In this document: one piece after another, positions 8,176 through 16,994 of the stretch
Layout of the letters: each line of letters begins with the position of its first letter
How positions within the stretch are numbered: the stretch's first letter is position 1
Assembly (NCBI RefSeq): GCF_000247995.1
Contig: NZ_BAFE01000043.1
Span: 1 to 64,000, forward strand
From: Mobilicoccus pelagius NBRC 104925
GTDB lineage: Bacteria > Actinomycetota > Actinomycetes > Actinomycetales > Dermatophilaceae
Direction: 5' to 3'
DNA: 64,000 nucleotides
The notes under the pieces: model-generated
Seen by the model: only the letters and a program-made list of their open reading frames with translations
Told to the model about the DNA's origin: nothing
The model's database searches: none
Translations under genes and position numbers: made by a program

Positions 8176-9447
8176 ATGGACGGGCGGGTCACCGTGCTCG
8201 TGGTGAGCGTCGAGATCCCTGCGCACACGGTCAACGCGACCCCGTTCGTCGCGAGGCTCGTCGAGGCGGGGCATCGGGTGCTCTGGTACTGCGACCCGGC
8301 GTTCCACGCGCATGCGCGGCGGCACGGCGCCGAGCCCCTGTCCCCGAGTCGCGCGGCGCCGACGGCGGTGCGCTTCGACGGGTTGCGCGACATCCGTGCC
8401 GCGTTCGCGCGGGCGTTCGTCGGGGAGGCCGCCCGGCGGTGCGGCGACCTGCGTGGGGTGATCGAGGCGGAGGGGGTCGACGTCGTCCTCACCGATGCGC
8501 TCGCGTTCGGTGCGGGCATGTCGGCCGAGTCGTGCGGGGTTGCGTGGGCGAGCTTCGGCGACGGCCCGCTCCACTACGCGGAGCGCGACACGCCGCCGTT
8601 CGGTACGGGGTTGCCGTACGTCACGGGGTGGCCGTGGGATCTGCGGAACGTCGTCGTCTCGGCGGTGACACGACTCGTGTTCGCGGGCTCGGCCCGGCGG
8701 CTCGCGCGGGCGCGTCGTGCGTGTGGGCTGTCGCCGCTGCGCGGTTCGGTGCTCACCGCGAATCTGTCACCGATGCTCCACCTGCATGGTGCGACACCGG
8801 GATTCGAGTACCCGCGCCGCCGGTTGCCGGCGCAGGTGCGGTGGGTGGGTGCGTTGCGCCCCGTGGGTGCCCCGTGGCAACCCCCGCCGTGGTGGACGGA
8901 GCGCGCCGACCGGCCGGTCGTGCTCGTGAGCCAGGGCACGATTCGCGACGACCCCACCGAACTCCTCGTGCCGACGCTGCGGGGTCTCGCCGACCTCGAC
9001 GTCACGGTGCTCGCGACGACCGGGTCGGCCGGCGTCGAGGCCGTCCGCGACGCCTGTGGGGGGACGATGCCGGAGAACGCGATCGTCGTCCCGTTCGCGC
9101 CCTACGATGCGGTGCTCCCCGACGTCGACGTCTTCGTCACGAACGGCGGGTGGACGGGTGTGACCCTCGCCCTCGCGCACGGTGTGCCCCTCGTCCACGC
9201 CGGCGTCACCGAGGAGAAGGCCGACATCGGCGCGCGCGTCATGTACTCGGGCACGGGTGTCGTGCTGCGCACCTCTCGCCCCACGGCGACGCAGGTGCAT
9301 CGGGCCGTCACGGCGGTGCTCGGCGACTCGCCGTACCGCGCGGCGGCGGCCCGTCTCGCCGAGGAGATGGCGGGGCACGACGCCGGACGCGAGGGGGCCG
9401 ACCTCCTCGTCCGCCTCGTACGGGAGGGCTCGGTGCCGCCCCACTGA
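8176..9447 (+). CDS. GT1 (UGT/MGT-type) glycosyltransferase
   Basis: The 423-residue GT-B enzyme opens with VTVLVVSVEIPAHTVNATPF and carries the C-terminal donor-site region FVTNGGWTGVTLALAHGVPLV, the family signature with NGG in place of HGG. It resembles transferases acting on macrolides, flavonoids or sterols; the acceptor is unknown. The ATG follows a G-rich stretch without a strong ribosome binding site. It is divergent from the ABC exporter operon, sharing a 185-bp promoter region that contains a TAGCGT -10-like hexamer near 8135. Confidence 0.88.
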   Translation: MDGRVTVLVVSVEIPAHTVNATPFVARLVEAGHRVLWYCDPAFHAHARRHGAEPLSPSRAAPTAVRFDGLRDIRAAFARAFVGEAARRCGDLRGVIEAEGVDVVLTDALAFGAGMSAESCGVAWASFGDGPLHYAERDTPPFGTGLPYVTGWPWDLRNVVVSAVTRLVFAGSARRLARARRACGLSPLRGSVLTANLSPMLHLHGATPGFEYPRRRLPAQVRWVGALRPVGAPWQPPPWWTERADRPVVLVSQGTIRDDPTELLVPTLRGLADLDVTVLATTGSAGVEAVRDACGGTMPENAIVVPFAPYDAVLPDVDVFVTNGGWTGVTLALAHGVPLVHAGVTEEKADIGARVMYSGTGVVLRTSRPTATQVHRAVTAVLGDSPYRAAAARLAEEMAGHDAGREGADLLVRLVREGSVPPH

Positions 9448-9748
9448 CGGGCCGGCGTCGTCGACCGCGCCTGGTCGGCCGATGCCGCGGGGCGGTCCGG
9501 ATGACGGGCCCGGCCCTCGGGGGGTCGCCTCGGGACGAGTCGCCGTGGAGGGCTCCGGATACGCGGCCCTCGTCCGTCGACCCCGCGAGCGTGGGACGGA
9601 TGGCCTCGTCCGGTGTCGTGTGCAGCGGCACGATCTGCCGCGCGAACCGGCACCAGGTGTCACGACGTCACGGCGCGGATCTCGCCGCCCCGGAGGACGA
9701 GCCCGTCGGTGCGGACCGACGACGCGTGGGAGGTCGGCCCGCACCGGG
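9448..9748. other. Gap between GT1 gene and the end of the cit operon
   Basis: No gene is supported. A short minus-strand stretch near 9670-9725 reads like a fragment of an amidohydrolase-type N-terminus (DGLVLRGGEIRAV), but it has no start and ends at a stop, so it may be chance. No clear terminator follows citG. Confidence 0.4.
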
Positions 9749-10675
9749 TCAGGCGGGAGCTTGCGGCAGCGCGGAGAGCCAGATCGTCACGGCGAGGAGA
9801 TCGGCCGTGCCGCCGGGGGAGAGTCGGGCGTGGATGAGCTCGTCGTCGAACATCTCGACGAGACGCACGTAGTCGGGGTCGAGGGCGCCGCCACGGGCGA
9901 GGATCCGCTCGGCACGGCCGGCGACCCACCCCATCGCGTCGACGCCGCCGCGATGCGCGAGGTTCGTGTCGGCGTTGACGGCAAGCATCGCGAGGAGCGC
10001 GTGGAGCAGCGCCCGGTCGCGCATCATCGGCCCGAGGGCCAGGTGGGGTTGGACGGCGAGGATCTCCATCGCCTCGCGGTAGGCGACGAGTCCGACCTCT
10101 CGTGCGGTCGCGTACCCGGAGGCGGCCTGGCCGCGCGCGCCGGTGAGCCCGTGGTCGCGGAAGAGGCGTTCGCCCGCGGTGGCCGGGGCGCGGTCGCTCG
10201 CGATGAGGTCGTCGACGAGGACGGCGGTGGCGACCTCGGCGACGTCGTCGCAGACGCCCACGTCGATGCGCCGCCCCTCGGCGATGCGGCGGCCGGCACA
10301 GCCGAGGAGCAGCCCGAACGCGAACACGGCGCCCTTGTGCGTGTTGATCCCGTCGGTCGCGTCGAACATCACCTGCTCGACGGTGCGTCCCACGGAACGG
10401 AGGTCGGCGAGGAACGCCTCGTCGTCACCGGACTCGCCGGGCGTCCGTGCGTACCGGGTCCCCACGAGGCCGAACTCGACCCACCAGGGGGCGAGGGCGT
10501 CGGCGCTCACCGTGAGGGTGTGGAGGTCCATGTCGGAGTGGGCGCCGTTGTTGCGGTGGTCGACGAGGCCGGGCTTGGGGGTGAGGCGTGCCTCGACCCG
10601 CAGCGCCGAGTCGACGAGACGGGCGAGCCTGTCGAGGTCGGCGTGGACGGAGGCCGGCACGGCGCACCCGGTCAT
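9749..10675 (-). CDS. citG: Triphosphoribosyl-dephospho-CoA synthase CitG
   Basis: CitG makes 2'-(5''-triphosphoribosyl)-3'-dephospho-CoA from ATP and dephospho-CoA, the precursor of the citrate lyase prosthetic group. The 308-residue product has the family motifs KPGLVDHRNNGAHSDM near the N-terminus and DGINTHKGAVFAFGLL centrally. The ATG (10675-10673) overlaps the citX stop as ATGA. It is the last gene of the citCDEFXG operon. Confidence 0.93.
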   Translation of the reverse strand: MTGCAVPASVHADLDRLARLVDSALRVEARLTPKPGLVDHRNNGAHSDMDLHTLTVSADALAPWWVEFGLVGTRYARTPGESGDDEAFLADLRSVGRTVEQVMFDATDGINTHKGAVFAFGLLLGCAGRRIAEGRRIDVGVCDDVAEVATAVLVDDLIASDRAPATAGERLFRDHGLTGARGQAASGYATAREVGLVAYREAMEILAVQPHLALGPMMRDRALLHALLAMLAVNADTNLAHRGGVDAMGWVAGRAERILARGGALDPDYVRLVEMFDDELIHARLSPGGTADLLAVTIWLSALPQAPA

Positions 10676-11301
10676 GCCAGCACCTCGGCGATGGCCGAGG
10701 CGAGGGTCGGCAGGTCGTGGGCCCGGGACCGGGCACACGGGGCGGCGGGCCCGTCGCAGACGAGGCACCGGCGCGGTGGGGCGCCGATCTCGGCACGGGA
10801 GACGGGCACGCCGTCGATGACGACGTCGAGGTCGAAGAGGCGACCCCACGGGTGGGTGTCCTCGACCTCGACGAGGCGCCTCTTGACGGCGTGGGGCGGC
10901 CCGGCGAGGACGAGGTAGCCCTGCGGTCCGGCGATGGTCTCGTGGGTCTCGACGTGCCGGGCGTTCTCGGCGCCGACCGCGTCGATCGTGCACCGCACGG
11001 CGGCGTCGAACACCTCCACGGCCCACGCCGGGTTCTTGTCGGGTCCGGGCACGACGAGCGTGAGGCTCGCGAGCGCGGCCGGTGTCGTCGCCGATCCCGC
11101 GGATTCCGCTGCGTCGATAACGAACTCACGCGCAAGCTCGCGCTGTCGCTCGACCCGGGCGTCCCGGGCGGCGAGCACGGGGGTCACGTCGGCGGGGCCG
11201 TGCGTCGGCACCGCCGCCGGGGACGCCCCGACCTGCGCAGCCGGTCTCGACGGCATCTGTGCCGGCGGAGGATTCGACGGTTCGACCGCGGTGTCGATCA
11301 T
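10672..11301 (-). CDS. citX: Apo-citrate lyase phosphoribosyl-dephospho-CoA transferase CitX
   Basis: CitX transfers the phosphoribosyl-dephospho-CoA group made by CitG onto the serine of CitD. The product is 209 residues; the first 40 or so are Pro/Ala-rich and not typical of the family. The core shows HPWGRLFDLDVV and the Cys-rich end RCLVCDGPAAPCARSRAH, both characteristic. Start and stop overlap their neighbours by 4 nt (ATGA on both sides). Confidence 0.92.
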   Translation of the reverse strand: MIDTAVEPSNPPPAQMPSRPAAQVGASPAAVPTHGPADVTPVLAARDARVERQRELAREFVIDAAESAGSATTPAALASLTLVVPGPDKNPAWAVEVFDAAVRCTIDAVGAENARHVETHETIAGPQGYLVLAGPPHAVKRRLVEVEDTHPWGRLFDLDVVIDGVPVSRAEIGAPPRRCLVCDGPAAPCARSRAHDLPTLASAIAEVLA

Positions 11302-12893
11302 CGTCGGCCCCCGGCGACCTGGCGGACGACGTCGATGACGCTGCCGTCGCGGTAGCGGATGAGACCGACGATGCGGTCGTCGAACTCGATGGGGGCGGGG
11401 GTGCCCGCGATCGACGTGGCGCGGGCGTGGAGCTCCTCGATCGTCGTGACGGGCAGCCCGGCCGCGACGAGCCGGTCGCGCACTTCGGGGCGGGAGGGGT
11501 GGACGGCGATGCCGTGGTCGGTGACGAGGACGCCGACGTTCTCGCCGGGGGTGACGAGGGTCGTCACGCGGGACACGACGGTGGGGATGCGGCCGCGGAT
11601 GAGGGGCCCGACGATGATCGACAGGTTGGCCCCGGCGGCGGTGTCGCAGTGCCCGCCGGAGGCGCCCATCATCACGCCGTCGGAGCCGGTGACGACGTTG
11701 ACGTTGAAGTTCAGGTCGATCTCGAGCGCGGAGAGGATGACGAGGTCGAGGTCGTCGACGGCGGCGCCCTTGCCGAGGGGGCTCGCGTACTCGTCGGCGG
11801 AGATCTCGCGGTGGCCGGGGTTGTCGGCGAGAGAGCGTCCGGCGACGGTGTCGAAGCTCTGGACGTCGAGGATCTTGTCGATGAGCCCCTTCTCGTGGAG
11901 GTCGACGATGCCGGCGGTGATGCCACCGAGGGCGAACCCGGCGGTGACGCCGTGGCGACGCAGACGCGACTCGAGGAACCGGGTGGCGGCGGTGGCGCTC
12001 GCACCGGAGCCGGTCTGCATCGAGAACCCGTCGGTGAAGTAGCCGGAGTGCTCGATGACGTCGGCGGCGTGGCGGGCGATGAGGAGTTCGCGGGGGTTGC
12101 TCGTGATGCGGGCGGCGCCGACGCTGATCTTCGCGGGGTCGCCGACGGTGTCGACCCGGACGATCATGTCGACCTGGTTCTGCGTGATGCTCGCCGGCAT
12201 GTGCGGGTAGGGCACGATCTCCTCGGTGAGGAGGACGACGCAGCCGGCGTGCTCGGCGTCGACCTCGGCGTAGCCGAGGGAGCCGCAGCGGGAGCGGCCG
12301 GTGACGCCGTTGGCGTTGCCCATCGCGTCGCAGGCGGGGACGCCGAGGAACGCGACGTCGACCTTCAGCTCACCGGACTGGATGAGTGCGACGCGGCCGC
12401 CGTGGCTGTGGATGTTGATGGGCTCGTCCATGAGCCCGGAGGAGATCTCCTTGGCGAGTCCGCCCCGCATGCCGGAGGTGTAGATGCGGGCGATGACGCC
12501 GCTTCGGATGTGGTCGACGAGGCGCGCGTGGCAGGAGTTGAGGGAGCTGCCCGCGAGCGTGAGGTCCTCGAAGCCCATGCGGGCGAGGGTGTCGACGACG
12601 AGGAGCAGGCAGGCGTCCCCCTCGCGGAAGTGGTGGTGGAACGAGATCGTGCCGCCGTTCTGCAGCCCGGAGTTCGCGATGGCGGCCTCGAGGGAGTCGA
12701 CGAGCTTGCGGGTGCGCTTGGTGGCGGCGTCGGTGAGGTGCGGGGTGGCGGTGGCCCAGCCGTCGTAGAGACGGTGCCCGCCGAGGGCGGCGCGGTCGGC
12801 GTCGGTGAGGTCGGCGAGGCGGTTCAGGGCGCTCGCGGAGCCCGCCTGTGCGGGGGTGGACGTCGTGGCGGGGCCGGTCGGGTCGATGGTCAT
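11298..12893 (-). CDS. citF: Citrate lyase alpha subunit (citrate:acetyl-ACP transferase)
   Basis: The 531-residue CitF catalyses the transferase half-reaction of citrate lyase, swapping acetate for citrate on the acyl carrier subunit. The length is close to the usual 510 or so residues. Regions such as [18 protein letters not shown] and [14 protein letters not shown] are recognisably CitF. The gene overlaps citE upstream and citX downstream through ATGA junctions. With citD and citE it gives all three catalytic subunits. Confidence 0.95.
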   Translation of the reverse strand: MTIDPTGPATTSTPAQAGSASALNRLADLTDADRAALGGHRLYDGWATATPHLTDAATKRTRKLVDSLEAAIANSGLQNGGTISFHHHFREGDACLLLVVDTLARMGFEDLTLAGSSLNSCHARLVDHIRSGVIARIYTSGMRGGLAKEISSGLMDEPINIHSHGGRVALIQSGELKVDVAFLGVPACDAMGNANGVTGRSRCGSLGYAEVDAEHAGCVVLLTEEIVPYPHMPASITQNQVDMIVRVDTVGDPAKISVGAARITSNPRELLIARHAADVIEHSGYFTDGFSMQTGSGASATAATRFLESRLRRHGVTAGFALGGITAGIVDLHEKGLIDKILDVQSFDTVAGRSLADNPGHREISADEYASPLGKGAAVDDLDLVILSALEIDLNFNVNVVTGSDGVMMGASGGHCDTAAGANLSIIVGPLIRGRIPTVVSRVTTLVTPGENVGVLVTDHGIAVHPSRPEVRDRLVAAGLPVTTIEELHARATSIAGTPAPIEFDDRIVGLIRYRDGSVIDVVRQVAGGRR

Positions 12894-13867
12894 GACTGGG
12901 CTCCTTGCGGCTCACGCCGCACCCCGGAGGCCGCGGCGTAGCGGAGGGTGCGGCGGGCGGCCTCGATGATCGGCGCGTCGATCATCTTTCCGCCGAGGGA
13001 GACGACACCGAGGCCTTCCTCGGTGGCGCGTTCGGCGGCCTGGACGACGAGGCGGGCGTGGTCGAGTTCGGCCTGGGTGGGGGCGTAGGCGTTGTGGAGG
13101 AGGTCGATCTGGCGGGGGTTGACGAGGGACTTGCCGTCGAACCCGAGTCGGCGGATGACCTCGACCTCGGCGAGGAACCCGGCCTCGTCCTCGACGTCGG
13201 AGAAGACGACGTCGTAGGCGGCGATGCCGGCGACGCGGGCGGCGTGGAGGACGGCGCAGCGGGCGTAGAAGAGTTCGGAGCCGTCGCCGCGGGTGGTGCG
13301 CATGTCGATGACGTAGTCGAACCCGGCGAGGGCGATGGAGACGAGGCGGGGGGTCGCGGTGGCGATGGCGACGGCGTTGACGACGCCGGCGGCCGATTCG
13401 ATCGCGGCCATGAGCTTCGTCGAGCCGACCTCGCGCCCGCAGGCCCGTTCGATCTCCTCGACGGCGGTCTCGAGTTCGGTGATGTCGGAGGCAGTCTCGG
13501 TCTTCGGCAGGCGGATGACGTCGGCGCCGGCGCGGACGGCGGCCTCGAGGTCGAGCCGCCCGAAGGGGGTGTCGAGGGGGTTGATGCGGACGACGGTCTC
13601 GACGCCGGCGTAGAGGCCGCTGCGGAGGGTCTGCATGACGAGGAGTCGCGCGGTGTCCTTCTCGCGGAGGGCGACGCCGTCCTCGAGGTCGAACATGATC
13701 GCGTCGGCGCCGTAGATGTAGGCGGTGGACAGCATCGCGGCGTTCGAGCCGGGGATGAAGAGCATGCTGCGGTGGGGCATCTGCTCGGGGTGCCGGTCCT
13801 CGGCGAGGGCGTCGAGGTGGGGGCGGTGCGCGTCGTCGCGGGGGGCGTCGAGGTGCGGGGTGCTCAT
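12890..13867 (-). CDS. citE: Citrate lyase beta subunit (citryl-ACP lyase)
   Basis: CitE cleaves citryl-ACP to acetyl-ACP and oxaloacetate. The 325-residue protein has the HpcH/HpaI aldolase-type barrel, with [14 protein letters not shown] and [14 protein letters not shown] carrying the Mg-binding region. About 30 extra residues with several His and Asp precede the family's usual start. The ATG at 13867 overlaps the citD stop (ATGA). Longer upstream reading in this frame has no coding support. Confidence 0.94.
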   Translation of the reverse strand: MSTPHLDAPRDDAHRPHLDALAEDRHPEQMPHRSMLFIPGSNAAMLSTAYIYGADAIMFDLEDGVALREKDTARLLVMQTLRSGLYAGVETVVRINPLDTPFGRLDLEAAVRAGADVIRLPKTETASDITELETAVEEIERACGREVGSTKLMAAIESAAGVVNAVAIATATPRLVSIALAGFDYVIDMRTTRGDGSELFYARCAVLHAARVAGIAAYDVVFSDVEDEAGFLAEVEVIRRLGFDGKSLVNPRQIDLLHNAYAPTQAELDHARLVVQAAERATEEGLGVVSLGGKMIDAPIIEAARRTLRYAAASGVRREPQGAQS

Positions 13868-14148
13868 AGCGCGCTCCAGTCGAGGTCGTCGTCGGAGGCG
13901 CGCATGACGGCGGCCTGCACGCGCGCCCGGAGGGTGCAGTCGAGGGCGCCCTTGTCCTCGACGACGACGCGTCCGTCGCGCACGTCGAGGGAGTCGAGGG
14001 TGTCGGCGACGACGGCGCGGATCTGGGCGCCGAACTGCGCCTCCACGGTCGAGACGACCGTGACCTCCAACGTGTCGTGCGGTGAGACCCGCACGACGGC
14101 GTCGCTGGATTCCAGCGTGCCGGCGAGGGAGTCGTTGACGATGCGCAT
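13864..14148 (-). CDS. citD: Citrate lyase acyl carrier protein gamma subunit
   Basis: The 94-residue CitD is the acyl carrier that bears the phosphoribosyl-dephospho-CoA arm. The N-terminus contains [11 protein letters not shown]14 matches the modified serine position of the Klebsiella protein. The ATG at 14148 shares one base with the citC stop (TGATG), which is why this start is chosen over the upstream in-frame codon at 14220. Confidence 0.93.
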   Translation of the reverse strand: MRIVNDSLAGTLESSDAVVRVSPHDTLEVTVVSTVEAQFGAQIRAVVADTLDSLDVRDGRVVVEDKGALDCTLRARVQAAVMRASDDDLDWSAL

Positions 14149-15218
14149 CACGCACCTCCACTGGTGGGGGATGGGGCGAGGGCCCGGGCGGATGCCGGGG
14201 ACGAGGTGAGGAGCTGCCACGTGGGGCGCGGAACGAGGGGGCGGAGGCCGTCGAGGTCGCCGGCGGCGAGGCGGCGGCGCACCTCGGTGGCCGAGATCGC
14301 GGCGCCACCGCGTTCGAGGCGGGGGATCTCGACGACCTCGATCGGCGGGGCGGGCAGGTCGCGGCGTTCGAGCCAGTAGTGCATGTCGGCGTTGTACTGG
14401 CGGGTGACGGTGCAGAACGGCTCGGTGCCGACGTAACGGTGCGTGACGCCGAGGGACGGGGCGATGTGCTGCCGGAAGACGAGGAGGTCGACGGCCGTGG
14501 CGACGAGGTCGACGATGCCGCGGTCCTTGATGAAGTACGTGGGGAACGTCGCCTTGCTCACGACGTACCGGGTGCCGGGGTGGACGTGGATGCGGTCGCG
14601 GAGGTCCATCTCGGAGACGCCCTCGCGCACGAGCGCGAGGCGCTGCGCGAAGGGGAAGGCCGAGGAGTCCTCACCGACGACGAACACGTGGAGGTAATCG
14701 CATTCGCTCGCCGCCCGCGTGAGGAGGTGACGGTGTCCGAGCGTGAACGGGTTGGCGTTGAGGACGACGGCGCCGACGCGCTCGCGTTCGCGCCGGTAGG
14801 AGCGCAGTTCCTCGGCGTAGGCGTGGACGCCGCGCGGGGTGTTCTCCATCATGAGCACCTGGTCGGGCACCGTGACGATCGGGTGGAACCCGCACGCGCG
14901 GAACGCCGTCTCGTTGCGCGGTGAGGTGTAGAGGAACAGGTGCGGGTGACCGCGGTCGAGGGCGAGGAACGACACCTCGAGCATGAGGCGCGGCAGGAGG
15001 TCGTGGCCCTGCATCTCCTCGGCGACGGCGACGCACTTGACGACGTCGCCGGTGAGCCCGGCGCAGCCGAGGAGTGTGCCGTAGTGGCGGGCCGTGACGA
15101 CGACCTCGAGGGTGGTGTCGAGATCGAGGTCGTGCGCGGCGAGGAACCGCCGGATCTCGTCCATCTCCTCGGGGTGGGCGGCCGGGCTCACGGTGGAGAG
15201 GTCGATCTCGTGGATCAC
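14148..15218 (-). CDS. citC: [Citrate (pro-3S)-lyase] ligase CitC
   Basis: CitC acetylates the thiol of the CitD prosthetic group using ATP and acetate, switching the lyase on. The 356-residue product has an N-terminal GNAT-like half (residues about 20-130) and a nucleotidyltransferase half with [12 protein letters not shown], the HxGH-type motif. A GTG at 15218 with AAGGAG 8 nt upstream is the best start. It heads the cit operon. No citrate transporter or CitAB-type sensor is nearby. Confidence 0.93.
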   Translation of the reverse strand: MIHEIDLSTVSPAAHPEEMDEIRRFLAAHDLDLDTTLEVVVTARHYGTLLGCAGLTGDVVKCVAVAEEMQGHDLLPRLMLEVSFLALDRGHPHLFLYTSPRNETAFRACGFHPIVTVPDQVLMMENTPRGVHAYAEELRSYRRERERVGAVVLNANPFTLGHRHLLTRAASECDYLHVFVVGEDSSAFPFAQRLALVREGVSEMDLRDRIHVHPGTRYVVSKATFPTYFIKDRGIVDLVATAVDLLVFRQHIAPSLGVTHRYVGTEPFCTVTRQYNADMHYWLERRDLPAPPIEVVEIPRLERGGAAISATEVRRRLAAGDLDGLRPLVPRPTWQLLTSSPASARALAPSPTSGGA

Positions 15219-15682
15219 GACGACCACTCCTTCGCAGGCCCGACGCGGGTGGGCGCGTCGGCCGACCCCCTCCGCCGGCCAGGTGCGTCCCGGTGGTGTC
15301 AGCGTAGGCGTCCGTGCCCGGCGGAATCCGGGTTTTGCGAGATCGTCCGGGATCGTCGTCGCGTGCCGGCGGGAACGGCCGGAGGGTCTCGCCGCAGCCG
15401 CCCGCATCGGTCGCCGACGGGTGCCGGCCGGCGCGCGACGCGACGTGCCTGGGCGTGGAGCGGCCGTGCAGCCCGGCCCCGGACACGGCGACGGCCCGTG
15501 ACCGGCTCCCTCGGGGAGGTTCGGATCACGGGCCGTGTACGAGGTGGTCGAATGGTGACGGCACGGCGACGGGTGGTCGCCGGGCGCGAAGGAGCCGCGG
15601 CGCGAGCGGGTCGTGACACTCGGGCGACCGTGCCGCCGGGTGGGTGGCGCGGCGCGTGGTCCGGTCGGCGGGGCGGAACGTG
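15219..15682. other. Promoter region of the cit operon and tail of the small peptide gene
   Basis: These 464 bases contain no convincing gene. The strong hairpin at 15491-15536 is the only clear element. The citC promoter must lie between it and 15218, but no single -35/-10 pair stands out. Confidence 0.45.
15491..15536 (-). terminator. Hairpin between peptide gene and cit operon
   Basis: Perfect 11-bp arms (acggcccgtga / tcacgggccgt) enclose a second small stem (ctccc/gggag). It lies 150 nt past the stop of the 62-residue gene and 270 nt before citC, so it probably separates those transcripts. There is no T-run. Confidence 0.55.
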
Positions 15683-15871
15683 TCAGGCGGTCTCGCCGGA
15701 GACCGCGTCGTCGAGCCGTTCGAGGCCCGTCATCTCCGAGAGGAGACGCGTGAGGGCGTCGAGCTGGTCGTCGTCCCAGGGCGTGAAGACGGCCTCGACG
15801 ACGTCGGCGGCGCCGGTCATCCCCGCGAGCGCGGTGTGAAGCTCTTCTGCCTGAATAGTGCTGTTGCTCAT
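15683..15871 (-). CDS. 62-residue acidic peptide of unknown function
   Basis: The product begins MSNSTIQAEELHTALAGMTG and is rich in Ala, Glu, Asp and Leu, with amphipathic helical character and no Cys or transmembrane segment. The ATG at 15871 has a GGGGAAAG-type binding site; an upstream in-frame Met at 15913 would overlap the promoter region. A sigma-28-like promoter (15934-15962) sits about 60 nt upstream, so the gene may be expressed with motility genes. It lies alone between the citC promoter region and the LytR_C gene. I do not recognise a family; a leader-type RiPP precursor was considered but there is no core or modification enzyme nearby. Confidence 0.6.
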   Translation of the reverse strand: MSNSTIQAEELHTALAGMTGAADVVEAVFTPWDDDQLDALTRLLSEMTGLERLDDAVSGETA

Positions 15872-15933
15872 GATCTTTCCCCGATCTCTCGTCCCGGCCC
15901 CCCGCCGGGGCATCGGCCCTGCGCCGACACCTG

Positions 15934-15962
15934 CCTATCGGCGGGGTGGGCAGCCGTCCAAG
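15934..15962 (-). promoter_or_regulatory. Sigma-28-like promoter of the 62-residue gene
   Basis: On the minus strand the -10 element GCCGATAGG is at 15942-15934 and a -35-like CTTGGA at 15962-15957, with a 14-bp spacer. The -10 is identical to that before flgK. Confidence 0.6.
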
Positions 15963-16268
15963 ACAATTCTCGAGATTCATGACGGTCGTCCTGGTCGGTC
16001 GTACCGGTCGGCTCGGGGCGAAAGTTTCCTCCCGGGCTATTCGTCGATGAATCCTCCAGTGCGTCAGTGCAGGTCATGGGTGTGGGTCGGGATGACGGCT
16101 GGGCAACATCTGGCGTGGGTCGTCACCAGGGCGGATCCGGCGAGGGGACGAAACGGACGACCGGATCGCTCACATCGTGAGATCAACTGAGGGGCAGAGA
16201 GGTTCAGGGGGTGCTGCCGCGTCGCTCGCCCCGCGAGCGAGGTGCAGCGGCGACGGGGCGCGCCAGGG
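15963..16268. other. Gap upstream of the sigma-28-like promoter
   Basis: About 300 bases of noticeably lower GC than the surroundings with no supported gene. A small palindrome, ctcacatcgtgag, lies near 16166-16180 and could be an operator; nothing else is recognised. Confidence 0.35.
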
Positions 16269-16756
16269 TCAGCAGCTCGGGGATCCCGAGGGTGCGGTGA
16301 CCGCGCCGAGGTCGGGGCCGACGAACAGGTCGACGGTCGTTCCCTCCCGGGGGATCTCGCGGAGGACGGCGCCGCGGATGTGGCGGGCGAGGACGGCTGC
16401 GCCCGCCGCACCGTTCTTGCCGTGCCGGATCTCGGCGGGGGCGGTGACGGTGGTGCCCGCGGGGGCGTTCGTCACCGTGCCGACCTCGAAGCGCTGGGCG
16501 CGCAGGGTGTCGGCGGTGACACCGGCGAGTCCGGCGCGGGAGGTCGCGTTGTAGACGTCGACGGTGATGCCGGCGGGGGGGGGTGCAGGCACGTCGTCGT
16601 GGGTGCGGCGGTCGGCGTCACGTCGTCCGGGCCGTGGAGGAGTGCGCGGATACCGAGCACGGCCGCGACGAGCGCGAGGGCGATGAGCGTGAGGAGGAGG
16701 GCGCGGCGGCGTCGGCGGCGTGCCGTGGGCATGCCGGCCTCGTAGGCGTAGCTCAT
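16269..16756 (-). pseudogene. LytR_C-domain membrane protein, frameshifted at a C9 tract
   Basis: The first part (from the ATG at 16756) encodes MSYAYEAGMPTARRRRR, one transmembrane helix and a short linker. The second part, in another frame, encodes a LytR C-terminal domain (ITVDVYNATSRAGLAG onward) ending at 16269. The two frames meet at a run of nine C on the coding strand (nine G at 16575-16583). Ten or seven C would restore one continuous protein of about 160 residues. A sequencing slip, a real mutation or slipped-strand phase variation are all possible. It is divergent from the ATPase gene at 16995. Confidence 0.75.
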
Positions 16757-16981
16757 CGCCGATCTCCTCTCCGGCGCAGCGAGTTCCGGTGGGCGGTGTC
16801 GTCGTGCTGCGTCGATGGTCCCACGGAGGTGGCGAGCGCGGGCGGGCTCGACGGGGAGGTGTGGGCGACGGGCGCACCTCGATGCGGCAGCACCTGCGAC
16901 GCCGGCCGCGGCGCCCGGCCGTGCCTGGAGGATCGCGGGATGGGGCGTGGCGCGGACGGGTGGCCTGCCTCCGCCCGCCCG

Positions 16982-16994
16982 TAGTCTTCGGGGC
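16982..16994 (+). promoter_or_regulatory. -10 hexamer of a predicted leaderless transcript
   Basis: TAGTCT at 16982-16987 ends exactly 7 nt before the GTG at 16995 and no ribosome binding site is present. dnaX and recR show the same spacing. Confidence 0.5.

Noticed and set aside
9670-9725. Minus-strand fragment resembling an amidohydrolase N-terminus
   Set aside because: Only about 15 residues, no start and no continuation; could be chance.
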